From positions 1,054,001 to 1,118,000 of the forward strand of contig JBBPFI010000007.1 in NCBI GenBank assembly GCA_037974965.1: a DNA stretch of 64,000 bases, read 5' to 3'. The translations under genes and the position numbers were made by a program. This DNA is from Dacryopinax spathularia. Its lineage: Eukaryota > Basidiomycota > Dacrymycetes > Dacrymycetales > Dacrymycetaceae. The notes beneath the pieces were generated by a model, which was given only the letters and a program-made list of their open reading frames with translations, was not told the DNA's origin and made no database searches. Numbering within the stretch: position 1 is the first letter of the stretch; every line of letters starts with the position of its first letter. Positions 32,568 to 43,769 of this stretch are shown in pieces.

Positions 32568-34399
32568 GTGATCATACCTCTTCTCTCTTTGCTGGTGGTT
32601 CTCGAGAGCTTGCAATTTGTTGGCGCTGTCGATCCTCTCGTTGCGCTGGACTATAGCTCGTATCGCGGTGTGGCTCGCTCGACCGGTATAACCGAATGGC
32701 TCGGTATCCGCTTTGCAGCTCCGACTTTGGGGGAACTGCGCTGGAGGGCGCAACAGACGCCGATCAAGAATGAGACGGTCATCGATGCCAATGTCGTACG
32801 TGACAACTGTATCTTGTAGCACGCAAGCGCTAACATTCGAGCAGCATTCACGCATCTATCGACGCCCGGCACGCCAGGCGATCCCACGACATCAGGAGAC
32901 TGCCTCTTCCTTGACATTTACGCTCCCAGCGCAGCGTCGACCTTATCCAAGCTTCCAGTCTACGTATTCATCCAAGGCGGAGGTTTCAACGACGACTCGA
33001 ATCTGAACTATAACGGCACAGGCATGATCCAAGCCTCGAACATGAGCATCATCGTCCTGAACTTCAATTATCGTGTTGGCCTGTTTGGGTTCTTGTCGAG
33101 TCAGGAGGTGGTCGAGAATGGCGATCTGAACGTTCGGTTTCTGGATCAGCGTATGGTTTTATGGTTTTGAAGTGGGTGCAAAAGTACATCGCTCAAGTGA
33201 GTCTGCCGTGGTTCGCTCGATGCGCATATATCAATATCAGTCAACACAGTTCGGCGGGGATCCTTCCCATGTCGTAATTGGCGGAGACAGCGCCGGTGCT
33301 GCATCTGTTCTCTTCCACCTCACCGCGTATGGCGGTAGAGATGACGGCCTCTTCCACGCCGCATCAGCCGAATCGACCAACCTGGGCAACATGTACACCG
33401 TCGCTCAATCCCAACATCAGGACGCTGCGATAATCGAGCGTGTGGGCTGTGGATACGACAAAGTCCAGGATACACTTGGGTGCATGCGCGCGCTGGATGC
33501 GTCATATCTGCAAGCCAATAACTACAAAATCCCAGCTCCGAATCTTGGTCCTGGCGCCTCGGCGCCGCTGTACATGTATTCGCCGACCATTGATGGAGGA
33601 TTTGTCTCGGATTATTCATATCGTCTCGTTGAGTAAGGTAAGTTCGTCAAGGTTCCTGTCATCTTCGGGTAAGCGACCAAGAATTCTATGTCCATCGCGT
33701 CTGAACCCTTCGCAGCGATGACGCCGACGGCGGTACGATCTCCACACCGAAGAACACATCGACATATGCGGAGATGGTCCAGTTTATGGTCGACTAGTTC
33801 CGGGCGTTAACATCCGACCAGCTCCTCGTACTCAACGCGATGTACCCGCCCGCAGAGGCCTACCCTGACTCTGGCACACTCTGGAGGACGGTCAGCAATG
33901 CTTATGGCGAGATGCGATACCTTTGCCCGAGCACTGTGCTTGGTAGTGCATACGATGAGTACAGCTCCACCGGAGCATGGATCTATCGGTATGGAGCCTT
34001 GTCTTCTGGCGTATCTGAATGGACGCTTACTGGACGCACAGGTACAATGTCTGAACCCAGCTCAGATGGCCGAAGGTCTCGGCGTACCGCATACGGTCGA
34101 GATCAACGCCATCTGGGGTCCATACAACGTCGCTCCCGGCGCCGCGCCCCTCATACTACCCTGGTCAATCGAACGCAGCAATTGTCCCCGTCATCCAAGC
34201 ATACTGGACGGGCTTCATCCGATCGTACAACCCCAATACGTATCCACTTGCCGCGACGGCGGAATGGACCAAGTGGAATGCAACGGCGAAGAACCGTTTG
34301 TTGTTCCAGACGAATGCGACGGCGATGGAGACGCAGGATCTGGGGCAGCAGCAGAGGTGCGACTGATTGCAGTCGATTGCGTTGTTGGCGCAACAGTGA
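32568..34399 (+). pseudogene. Full-length but broken esterase copy 3
   Basis: All five exons and four introns of the intact gene are represented in order. The start codon is GTG where the intact copy has ATG (32568). An 8-base duplication (ATGGTTTT) shifts the frame near 33155. In-frame stops replace conserved codons: TAA for a Gln near 33635, TAG near 33796, and TGA for a Trp at 34364. A 2-base loss follows the last intron near 34050. The catalytic GGDSAGAAS is still present (about 33283), so the copy decayed after duplication. Confidence 0.88.
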
Positions 34400-34913
34400 G
34401 GTGCCTTGTCCTGCAGTCCGAGCAGAACATGTACGACAGCGCTATGTGCTAAAGAAGCTGAAAGCCTGCTTCATTGGTGTCGTAAGTACATCCACGAGTG
34501 ACGCCACCGTAGCAATAAGGACCTCTGTTATGGCCTGCACATTCGTGTGGGTTTATGGCGTGGGATGGCTGCATTTGAGCAGATGTCCCGCCAGCGAGCG
34601 GCGAAGCGGGGCAAAAGAGCACTGGCAAGACGACTGCGTGCAAAAGAAGTCGTGTAGTAAAGCATTTGCCGACAGCGTGCACTTGATTGATATCGTGTGG
34701 GTACGATCTGCGTGCATTTGAGTAATTTTGGCGAGCGATACAGTGATGTACACCATGTAGTTGAGCCATAACTGAGTGGGAAACATCGGCACCAGAGCGA
34801 TCGTAGGTTAGGACTGTGTAGCCGCAACATCGCCCGAGAGAACTAGAGCCAGGCCGTAGTCGTACAATCAAAGAGAGGGAGAAGTGCGAGAGGGACAGAT
34901 CTCATTTGGGGTA
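34400..34913 (+). other. Esterase 3' flank, second copy
   Basis: Matches 17629-18091 in patches up to the left edge of element B. No gene seen. Confidence 0.6.
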
Positions 34914-35065
34914 TGCGGTGAGTGAAGACGATCATCTAGAGGAGCAGGAATTTCTGTATGCGGCCGTGGAGGATCCCTTAGAGGAGGAAGGGGAACGCGG
35001 AGAGGACAGAGAAGAGGAAGACAGGGAGACGCTAAAAAGAGAAGAAACCCAGATATACCAAGAAA

Positions 35066-35154
35066 GGCGGGATGGCTCGATGGTAACGAGTCGCGCTGCT
35101 ATATCGCGAGCGCCTGAGCCTGCCGAGAGGTCGCTGGATCAATCCTCAAATCCA
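35066..35154 (+). repeat. tRNA-like module T1, element B left arm
   Basis: Same A box, paired stems and B box as 18242-18330. Confidence 0.55.
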
Positions 35155-35582
35155 TGCAGCTCTGCAACGAGCATAATCTAGCTTTTTCTCATCTTTTTGT
35201 GATTGGCTGAAGCGCGTCCGGTCCGGGGAACACACGGGAATCTCGACCGAGTCGACCGAGTCCACTGCCACTCGAGCAAGTCGCGAGCCTCGCACCGCGA
35301 TGAGCTCTGAGCTTGCTCGCCGACAGAGCGATAAACCGCTCTCGTTACATTAATATCGTTGAATAATATTGTGAGATTTGCCAACGAGCCTTAACTCATA
35401 CATAATACAACTGAACAAGTGAAGCAGCGGAGAAACCCAGCCGGCTCCGAGACAACAGGCTCCGCGAATATTCCAACGTCTTCCTGCTTCTGCTCAGCCC
35501 CCCCGAACCCTTCGGCCTCTGTCCGAGTCGGCGATGGCGCAAAAGGGGTAGGTTTGGGAGTTAAACTCTTCCCTGAGTAGTC

Positions 35583-35681
35583 TGGATTGTGGATTGATCC
35601 AGTGACCTCTGGTGCGCGATATAGCCACCTAATTTGCGCTCGCGATATAGCAGCGCGCCCTTACCGCTCGGGCATCCTACC
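35583..35681 (-). repeat. tRNA-like module T2, element B left arm
   Basis: Same layout as 18751-18849. Confidence 0.55.
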
Positions 35682-36039
35682 GTTGCGAGGGTATATGTTT
35701 TCCTTGTCTCTATAACCACTTTCTCCCCTCCTACCCTCCCTGCCTCCTCCCGTCTCCCTCACCATACTGTGGTCCCTTCGCTCAGGATGTCTCTCCCTGC
35801 AAGCAAAATTTACGTCCCTAGCGATCGTCCCCACTCACCGCATTCCTCAATATCCTATATACACCCGTTTCGACCGTGCTTCAGCTCTCTGCATGTGCGC
35901 CTCCAACTACTGCAATGAGCAAACTGCAGTGAAATCAAGGATATGCAGATGCTTCACTCAACAGGATCAATTATAGAAAACATTGTAACCTCTCCTGTGG
36001 TCACGTCATTATAACCCTCTCACTATCGCAATAACCGCT

Positions 36040-37250
36040 ATCCTCTAGAGAAAAGGCCGCAATCCCTTCCTTCTCCTTCCCATTGTGTCTCTCTTCCATT
36101 GCAGCCGTCTTTGGCCCTCTATACCCCTTCCCATATGGAACTCCCCATGTTCGGCTCTAAGCGCCTCAAGCTACATGCCTTGCTCTTTTTCCTGTATCAC
36201 ATAGGCGGAGGCCGCGGGGGTGGGTTTAACTTTGGGGAGTCGACTGCAGCGTGGGAATTTGTGAAACCTCTTGGTTGGTTCCTTGGGCGGTGAGGATGGC
36301 GAGCATGTCTGTGTAGGTGCTGGAGTTGCTCGATATTGAACTTGAGGTGTTGCCGACCGACTTCAACTGCTATTCTTCGTCGTTTGCCGGCCTCGTCCTC
36401 GTCTTCGTCATTCCAATTGAGCTTGCGAGTGCCGGCCCCGACACGAGCACCACAAAAATTCCCGATATTCCTCTGCCTCTCCTCCCACCTCCAACCTCGC
36501 AACCCCTGAAGCAAGGTTGCTGGTCTCCCTGCCCGTCCTCTGCCCCCACCCCAACAACTTTCTCAACAGCTTCCTCCCAGCCGGCCAATACGCGAGCGAC
36601 AAGATACTCGTGGGTGGAAGGGGGTACTGCCTTGACCATCTGACGCTCTGGGCTCAAATCCCTGTCTCATAGGCAACACCAGGGTTGTGGACCGGACGGC
36701 AGGTTTCAAGTTGCAAGCCTTTCCGCGACTGCTTGAGGCGGAGCGAGAGTTCGGCAACGAGTCTTGAAGCGAATCAAGTGTTGTCCCTACGAAAGAGTCT
36801 TGATAGAGGGACGGACGTTCTTGCAAGCCTTCAGTCTTCCTCACCCGAGTCGAGCTCTCCCTCACCCCACGCCGTTCACTCCCCCTGACCAGCTCGCAAC
36901 CCTGGAACAGGCTCTTCTCCCTCAACTGGGCTTGTATATCCTCTTTCGTGAGGCTGAGCAAGTCGCCCTCTGTTTTTGCGGTTGTAGGTGCTGGCTAGCG
37001 GAACCGAGTTGGAAGGGTAGGACTGGCAGGAAGGTGGGCTTGCAAGCTCTCGGAGGATGGGCTCTTCGAAGGCGCTGCGCGAGAGGCGCGAAACATGGCG
37101 AGGAGCGTGTTGCGCATGAGGCCTGTACTTATGCCAAGGGGTTGGCGTCAGGTAGTAGGCGGGCTGAGAAGAGCGGGTGGGATCGCACTATGATGCCCGA
37201 GGGAAGGGGCGAGAGCGTTGACCAAGGTGGTAATTATTGTAGGCAATAAT
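36040..37250 (-). pseudogene. Degraded RAD30 last-exon copy inside element B
   Basis: The minus strand contains MLSLTKEDIQAQLREKSL (RAD30: LLSVSKEDMRAQFGEESF) and LVLPMRQGFEPR (RAD30: LVLHIKQGFEP). In a shifted frame it has GLQERPSLYQD, matching an equivalent out-of-frame reading of the gene. The nucleotide order follows RAD30 from the start of its last exon to just past the stop. It is more decayed than the arms around it and shares bases with the element A copy beyond the RAD30-like part (CTGTACTT...AAGGGGTT near 20403 and 37125), so the two fragments have one origin. Confidence 0.78.
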
Positions 37251-37686
37251 CATGGCACCCTATGCCCTTGGGATGGAGGCGAGAAAACGATGAAGCATGG
37301 TGGTGTTGCGAAGGGACGAAGAAGGTCTGAAGCGACGCAAGCTACGGAGGGATGTGGCAAATCGTGACGACAAGGTAGCAAGATTTTATGCACGTGCCCG
37401 TCGAGAAGTACTCAAGTATAGGGGGCGGACCAAGGGGGAGATGGGAAAAGAGCGGTGTGGAAGAGTGGAGGACTTGCAGAGAGCTGAAGCACGGTCGAAA
37501 CGGGTGTATATAGGATATTGAGGAATGCGGTGAGTGGGGACGATCGCTAGGGACGTAAATTTTGCTTGCAGGGAGAGACATCCTGAGCGAAGGGACCACA
37601 GTATGGTGAGGGAGACGGGAGGAGGCAGGGAGGGTAGGAGGGGAGAAAGTGGTTATAGAGACAAGGAAAACATGTACCCTCGCAAC

Positions 37687-37785
37687 GGTAGGATGCCCGA
37701 GCGGTAAGGGCGCGCTGCTATATCGCGAGCGCAAATTAGGTGGCTATATCGCGCACCAGAGGTCACTGGATCAATCCACAATCCA
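37687..37785 (+). repeat. tRNA-like module T2, element B right arm
   Basis: Inverted counterpart of 35583-35681. Confidence 0.55.
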
Positions 37786-38213
37786 GACTACTCAGGGAAG
37801 AGTTTAACTCCCAAACCTACCCCTTTTGCGCCATCGCCGACTCGGACAGAGGCCGAAGGGTTCGGGGGGGGTGAGCAGAAGCAGGAAGACGTTGGAATAT
37901 TCGCGGAGCCTGTTGTCTCGGAGCCGGCTGGGTTTCTCCGCTGCTTCACTTGTTCAGTTGTATTATGTATGAGTTAAGGCTCGTTGGCAAATCTCACAAT
38001 ATTATTCAACGATATTAATGTAACGAGAGCGGTTTATCGCTCTGTCGGCGAGCAAGCTCAGAGCTCATCGCGGTGCGAGGCTCGCGACTTGCTCGAGTGG
38101 CAGTGGACTCGGTCGACTCGGTCGAGATTCCCGTGTGTTCCCCGGACCGGACGCGCTTCAGCCAATCACAAAAAGATGAGAAAAAGCTAGATTATGCTCG
38201 TTGCAGAGCTGCA

Positions 38214-38302
38214 TGGATTTGAGGATTGATCCAGCGACCTCTCGGCAGGCTCAGGCGCTCGCGATATAGCAGCGCGACTCGTTACCATCGAGCCATCCCG
38301 CC
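38214..38302 (-). repeat. tRNA-like module T1, element B right arm
   Basis: Inverted counterpart of 35066-35154. Confidence 0.55.
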
Positions 38303-38461
38303 TTTCTTGAGGTGTATGGATTTCTTCTCCTTTTAGCCTCTCCCTCTCTCCCCTCCCCTCCCCTCCCCCTTTCCCTTCCTTCTATGAGGGATTCTCCTGC
38401 TTCGTGTACAAGACGTTATCAGGCTTGCTCCTCTTGAAACTGGTCCTCTCCACTCACCACA

Positions 38462-38792
38462 AACCTCAATGGCCGGCACACGTCCACCCATAATACCTCC
38501 ACGTATCTGAACTACTTTCAATGCTACACCTCGTTTCGAGATGATGCGACCCGCACGCCTTTCTACCAAACGCAAGGAGACGTTCAGCTCTGGTCCTTCC
38601 AACGGTAATGCTGGACGGCGCCGTAGATACGGTAGCTATGAGTAGCGAGCAAGCTTCCACATTCTACTTTCACAAATGCCACCAGAAGCGCAACCGGCGG
38701 CGTTCTACGGTTCGTCGTCGAACACCAGAAGAATGCCTGTATGGTGCATTATACTGAAGCCACATAATCTTACATGTCTGTACGGGAGACGA
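38462..38792. other. Spacer between element B and RPT2
   Basis: Nothing recognisable; the part next to 38792 should be the RPT2 3' UTR. Confidence 0.5.
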
Positions 38793-40295
38793 TCACAGGT
38801 ACAAGCCCTCCGGTGTCCCCTCATTCTTCCGGTACAGCACCTTCTCCCTTGCAGTGGTGAAGTCCTGCTTGGTGACCCGCATCCTCCGTTCCCTAAGCGC
38901 GAGCAGACCAGCCTCAGTGCAGACAGCCTTGATGTCCGCGCCGCTCAGATCGTCCTTGGCAGTGACGAACTCCTCGAGGTCGACGTCGTCCGCCAGGCTC
39001 ATCCGGCTCGTGTGGAGCTTGAAGATCCGCAGCTTTGTCTTCAGGTCTGGTAGAGGGAACTCGATCTTCCTGTCTATCCGACCGGGTCGGATGAGCGCCG
39101 GGTCGAGTGACTCAATCTTGTTCGTAGCCATGATCACCTTTACGTCTCCACGCGTGTCGAAGCCGTCCAGCTGGTTAAGCAGTTCTAACATCGTTCGCTG
39201 AATTTCGCGCTCGCCGCCGGACGTGCTGTCATATCGCTTCGTACCGATAGCGTCGATCTCGTCAATGAAAACGATGGAAGGAGCATGTTCTTCAGCGACG
39301 CGGAAGAGCTCGCGGACAAGCTTGGGACCGTCTCCGAGGTACTTTTGAATGAGCTCGGAACCGACGACGCGTAAGAAGGTGGCGGATGTTTGATTCGCGA
39401 CGGCCTTGGCTAGCAGTGTCTTGCCAGTACCGGGTACACCGTAAAGGATGACACCTTTTGGCGGCTTGATACCCATTTCCTCGTACAGTTCCGGGTGTGT
39501 CAGCGGAAGCTCGACAGATTCCTATTGTATTGTCAGCAAGGGCCCCGGATATATGAAGCGTTCCACATACCTTAATTTCCTGAATCTGGCTGTCCAGACC
39601 TCCGACATCAGCATAGCTTTCTGTCGGGGCCTTGTCCAGCTTCATCACATTGACCATCGGATCCGTATCGTCCTGCAGTACACCGATAACTGCACTAGTC
39701 TTATGATGCAAGAGGACCGTGCACCCCGGTTCCAGGAGATCCTTGTCGACGAACGTCATGATAGAAACGTAGTACTCCGGTCCGCTGGCAGTGCTGATAA
39801 TTGCATGGTCGTCATCGATGATCTCCTCGAGCGTGCCTACACCCATGGGAGACCCACGCAGGTCGTCCACCCGCGTCCGCTCCTCCTCGTTCTTGTCCTC
39901 CGTCACGCTCGGCTTGAGCCGTTCCTGGTTCTGTACGAACTCTTCTTCAAGCAGCAGGTAATCCTTGATGCGCTCCATCTTGAGCAGCTTTAGGCGACAC
40001 CGGGTGGTGGGGTAGACAGCGGGCAGTTTGGCAGCAGCATCGGGACCACGCTTCTTCTTCTTCCCTACGCGAGTAGGCAGAGGAGGCTCCCATCGCTTGG
40101 GTTGCGGTTTCTGCTCAAGACATAAGAAAAGAACATGCCACGCAGGAATAGTAACGCACCTTGTCCTTGGCATCCTTGTTCTGACCATCCTTGTTCCCGC
40201 CAGGCGGATTGAGACCAGATGCTGCGTTACCCTAGAGAAGACAGAGGCACCGATCAGCAAATGCCGTACACTCAGCGATATATCCAGCATACCAT
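38793..40295 (-). CDS. RPT2: 26S proteasome regulatory ATPase subunit 4 (Rpt2)
   Basis: Rpt2 (PSMC1) is one of six AAA ATPases that unfold substrates and open the 20S gate. The model starts at 40295; exon 1 is the ATG alone, followed by a 61-nt intron and then [17 protein letters not shown], giving the conserved N-myristoylation start MGN. A basic stretch [15 protein letters not shown] and the OB-fold region follow ([21 protein letters not shown]). The AAA domain has Walker A GVPGTGKT, Walker [17 protein letters not shown], and [24 protein letters not shown]. The C-terminus is EGLYL, the hydrophobic-Tyr-X (HbYX) type motif that inserts into the 20S ring. Introns also lie near 40111-40159 and 39525-39573. 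It shares a promoter with SDE2. Confidence 0.95.
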
Positions 40296-40414
40296 AGTGG
40301 ATTTTCAATGATGAGAAGGTAACAGACGTGAGCAAGGTATATGCTCCCAACTGGCTGACGAGCGTCGCTTGGTGCCATTCGCGGACGACGCGTCAGCCAA
40401 ATACATCCGCTCAG

Positions 40415-40498
40415 AGTGGCGTCAGCAGCTCTCAGTGGCGAAGCGGTTCAAGCGCTCATGCGACTTCGCCACTCTGGGCCTCGAAGACTCACGCCACT
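40415..40498. promoter_or_regulatory. Four AGTGGCG sites in the RPT2/SDE2 divergent promoter
   Basis: AGTGGCG occurs at 40415-40421 and 40434-40440, and as its complement CGCCACT at 40467-40473 and 40492-40498. The two inner sites form a larger inverted repeat (AGTGGCGAAG / CTTCGCCACT). The whole intergenic space is only about 248 bases. Yeast proteasome genes share the PACE element GGTGGCAAA bound by Rpn4; the resemblance is partial, so a proteasome-type control site is only suggested. Confidence 0.5.
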
Positions 40499-40543
40499 CA
40501 GCCCGCAACGACCATCCCTCACAACCGCTCATTTGCTACAAAC

Positions 40544-41383
40544 ATGTTGACCAACGTTATCGTCTCCGCCTTTCCTCCTTACAACACCTTCAACCTCGTT
40601 CTTCCGAATGACTCTACAATCGGCGACATCCCGGAATATGTCTCCTCACGCATCGGCAGCGCAGATAGCCTGAACTATACCCTGTCCTCCGGTGCTCCGC
40701 TTCCCTCCGCAGCGGCGCCCATCTCCTCCCTTGCTGGCGGGTCGGATTATGTCAGGTTACGGGTCACTCCTAGGATTCTGGGTGGGAAGGGAGGCTTCGG
40801 CTCGCAGTTGCGTGCAGCTGGTGGACGAATGAGTAGCCAGAAGACGGACAATAAGGATAGCTGCCGGGACTTGTCTGGGCGGAGGTTGAGCACTATCAAG
40901 GAGGCGAAGAAGTGAGTCTTTCTTCCTATTCACCACACGTATTACATGTGCTAACTCCTTGTTAGGATGGCGGAGTATCTCGAGTCTGAACCGTTACGGC
41001 AAAAGGCGGCAAAGGAGGCGCAGAAGGCTAAGCTCGAGAAGCTTGAACGCGAGCTCGGTGTCGTCCCTGGCAAGACGGATGTCTCCAAGCTGGAGGACAC
41101 GTCGATCGTCGCTGGGAAGAAGCACAGATTTGACGATACGGAGTTCCTGAAACAGTCGGAGGAGATTGTGGATACTGTCAAGAGCGCTGTTGCAGCTGGT
41201 CTGCTCAAGAAGAGGAAGAAAACGAAGGTATCGACGGAAGAGAAACCTGCTGAGACTGCGCCGAAAGCTGCTGAGGAGAGTAGCACGTTGGCGAAGGCCG
41301 CACAGGCTGTGGTCGAGTCTGCTGTTACAGCCCCGGTCGCCGCAGTCGCTGGTGTAGCAGCTGGGATCGCAGCGAGTGCATGA
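40544..41383 (+). CDS. SDE2: SDE2-like ubiquitin-fold splicing/genome-stability factor
   Basis: Sde2 is made with a ubiquitin-like fold that is cleaved after a diglycine so that the C-terminal part, starting with Lys, joins the spliceosome; in animals it also acts at replication forks. Two exons (40544-40911, 40966-41383) give 261 residues. The N-terminal 75 residues look ubiquitin-like ([22 protein letters not shown]). The conserved cleavage and core motif is [20 protein letters not shown], followed by a basic helix and a coiled-coil with [22 protein letters not shown]. The tail is Ala-rich and low in complexity. The ATG at 40544 gives the right ubiquitin-fold length; the upstream open frame has no ATG. 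It is divergent from RPT2. Confidence 0.9.
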
Positions 41384-41457
41384 GAGTTTTGTACGAATCC
41401 GCTTGTAACGTTATGTAATCTATTGGTACAGATGGACAATCCTCCTACGAACCAGTC

Positions 41458-43199
41458 TCAGATATCCTCAAACCTTCCTGGGAACAACAGCGGTGCGACG
41501 AGGGTCCAGATGTATATGAGGTACGAGATCCAGGATGAGACAATCCGCATCCACATTGCTGTCTCAGAGCGGCCGATGTAGACTGGGTTTTCGCCTTCGC
41601 CAGAGTCATGGACGACATTCCTGTGATCGGATCAGTGGATGGTCTCATCCGCGTTGTGCGATGGGGACGTACCAATCGGTCAACAACATGGCGACATACA
41701 TCGCACCCATGACGAAGATGACGTGGAACCAAGAGTACTGCATACAGCGTCAGCGTTTCCCCCTCTAATGCGTTGAACAAAAAACATACGTTGTACTTCG
41801 TGCTGCTGCGCTCGTCATCTCTCTCCTCGCCAACCAACTCCTCATCATCCAAATCATCGTCATCCTCCTCATCGAGCGCTGAAGCGGGGATAGATCCAGC
41901 CTCGACGGCAGCGAGCAAAGCCTGGTAGCGTGGCGTATCCTTGCGGCTCGGTTGCGTGGTGAGAATATGGTGACTGTCGCTGGTCGGTACAGCGCTGTAT
42001 CCTTCCATGCTGTCATATCCCTTCTTGCCCTTGCCCACAAGCGCTTTGCTCTGTGTCGCAGCGCGTGAAGTGGAGTAAGCGATAGCGAGGAAGGTGAAGA
42101 CAGCTCCAATTATGACTGTTGTCGTGCGGGTGGTCGCTGCTCCTCCTCTCCAGGGGTTGCAGGCGCCATCATCGTGGTTCCCGACGGCGGAAGTAACGAG
42201 GTAGGTGCAGTACGCGGCGATCATGGCAGATTGCGCTAAGCCAGATCTCGGATTCGCCTCTTGAACGGCTGGATGTATGCTCATAAGCGTAATGACGATC
42301 ATGATAGCCAAGTTGAACGAGATAAAGAAGCGATTGAGAGTGCATCCGGAGCTGGCAAAGAACGCATACATGATGCCGGTCAATGCGATAGCGGCCGAGT
42401 ATAAGCCTGCGGTGGAGCCAACGAGGATGAATTGCCAAAGGTTCGAGTCTGAGGCTTCCCACTTCTCCAAGCACATTTCGGACCAGGAATGCGCGAAGTC
42501 GACCAATAAGACGAGCCCAATGATGATGAAGATGCTGGCGCCAATCATGGAGACGTAGTTGCCCCAGAACATGAAGAATTCATTCGGAATGAAGAAGGAT
42601 GCGACGATTAGGAGGATCCAAAGGAGGACCTTCGGGCCCCAAAACCTACATAAGGTCAATGGTATCCTGATGGAAACGAAGTGGATAACGGGACGAACCC
42701 GTTCTGAATGGCTGCCCGTTTATCCCTTGTATTGTTGACGCCAATGAGCAGAGCACCCAGAATGAAGTGGAAGAGCGACAGTGCGAAGCATATGCGGTGA
42801 ACCTGTCAGACTGAATCAGCACGAGGACCCGAATGGCCCGATCGGATGCACTCACGGCCAGTACTCCGTAGCACTTGCCCTCGCTGCATTCCATCTTAAT
42901 GTAGTCATAGCTCCATTTCTGGATGAGGCGGATCATGAACGGCGTCTTCATCAGCCACGCTGTCATGGAGTTCAAGCAGAATATGATCTTTATAGCGCTT
43001 TAGTCGTGTTCTCCTGCACCACTACGAAGGAACTTACAGCGAAACCAACACGAGTCGCGATGGAGGAATTGCAGTTACATGACTTGCAAAACATAGACGC
43101 TGCGGTTGAGGTGCAGCAGAATGCAACGCCAGCCAGTGCGGATGTCGCAATGGTGCTCAAGGGCCCCATGATGGGGATGATGGAAAGTGCAGCGCCCAT
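41458..43199 (-). CDS. TMS1: TMS1/SERINC family multi-pass membrane protein
   Basis: SERINC/TMS1 proteins are membrane proteins with ten or so helices, linked to serine-derived lipids and lipid scrambling. The start MGAALSIIPIMGPLSTIA at 43199 is typical of the family, followed by the Cys-rich CCTSTAASMFCKSCNCN. Later exons hold FFMFWGNYVSMIGASIFIIIG, LVLLVDFAHSWSEMCLEKWE and SSGCTLNRFFISFN. The family C-terminus is NPVYIGRSETAMWMRIVSSW then LIYIWTLVAPLLFPGRFEDI, with the stop at 41458-41460. An acidic cytosolic loop rich in DDD/EE precedes the last helices. Several introns of about 50 nt interrupt the gene, including near 41740-41790 and 41625-41675. Confidence 0.92.
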
Positions 43200-43769
43200 C
43201 TTCACGAGAGAGACGTTGAGGGAGAGGTCGTCGTCTGTTAGGAGGTTCGAGAGGGGATCGCTGCGCTCTCAGCATGTCTTGAGCCCTCGGTGACACAGCC
43301 ACATCTGTTTCTAGGCAGCGACCTTTTTTTAGCGCCCATCGGAATCGGCCGGCGCCTTGAGCTGGCTGGACCGGGTCGGAAAGGGGATGTCTGCGCGTGA
43401 AATCGTGATGCATTATCGTTCGCGTCGTTAATCGTAAAGTACATGAAGTAGAGGGTGCGTAAAGTACGTGAAGCGTGGGTGCGTAAGATCGTGCTAGTCA
43501 TGGTATCGTGATGGGAATGAGGTATCGTCAGGGATCGGTATGTATGCGGGAGGTAATGATTGTCCCGCCCAACCAGTTTAGATTGCGCATACCGGCCACC
43601 AAGGCAGTCGTCCAGCTGGATAGTTACACGGTTATCGTTGGGATGTCGGTCGAGGGGTTGCCAGCCAGGGCAGAGTGATCGACCTGAGCACACCCGCCCG
43701 GTAGACCGAGGACCCGGAAGCCCATACGTTAGATGCGGGATGCTTTTCACCAGTTGAGGTTTGAGTGAG
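43200..43769. other. TMS1 upstream region
   Basis: About 570 bases with no coding frame that starts at a good ATG. It holds a short tandem repeat, listed separately. Confidence 0.55.
43433..43487. repeat. Imperfect 24/25-bp tandem repeat upstream of TMS1
   Basis: CGTAAAGTACATGAAG and CGTAAAGTACGTGAAG begin two adjacent units, and a third starts with CGTAAG. The repeats are 230-290 bases upstream of the TMS1 ATG on the minus strand. Confidence 0.55.

Larger units (their letters stand above)
34914..38461. mobile_element. Element B: second long-inverted-repeat element with a RAD30 fragment
   Basis: Left arm about 34914-35892, right arm about 37475-38461, inverted and nearly identical; the inner edges meet at CAGCTCTCTGCA and its complement. 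The arms contain the same two tRNA-like modules and core as element A, with clear but modest divergence from A. The interior again holds RAD30-derived sequence. The right end reads CACTCACCACA, matching the left TGCGGTGAGTG. No transposase and no target duplication are visible. Position after an esterase copy and its 3' flank, as for A, points to block duplication rather than two independent insertions. Confidence 0.7.
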
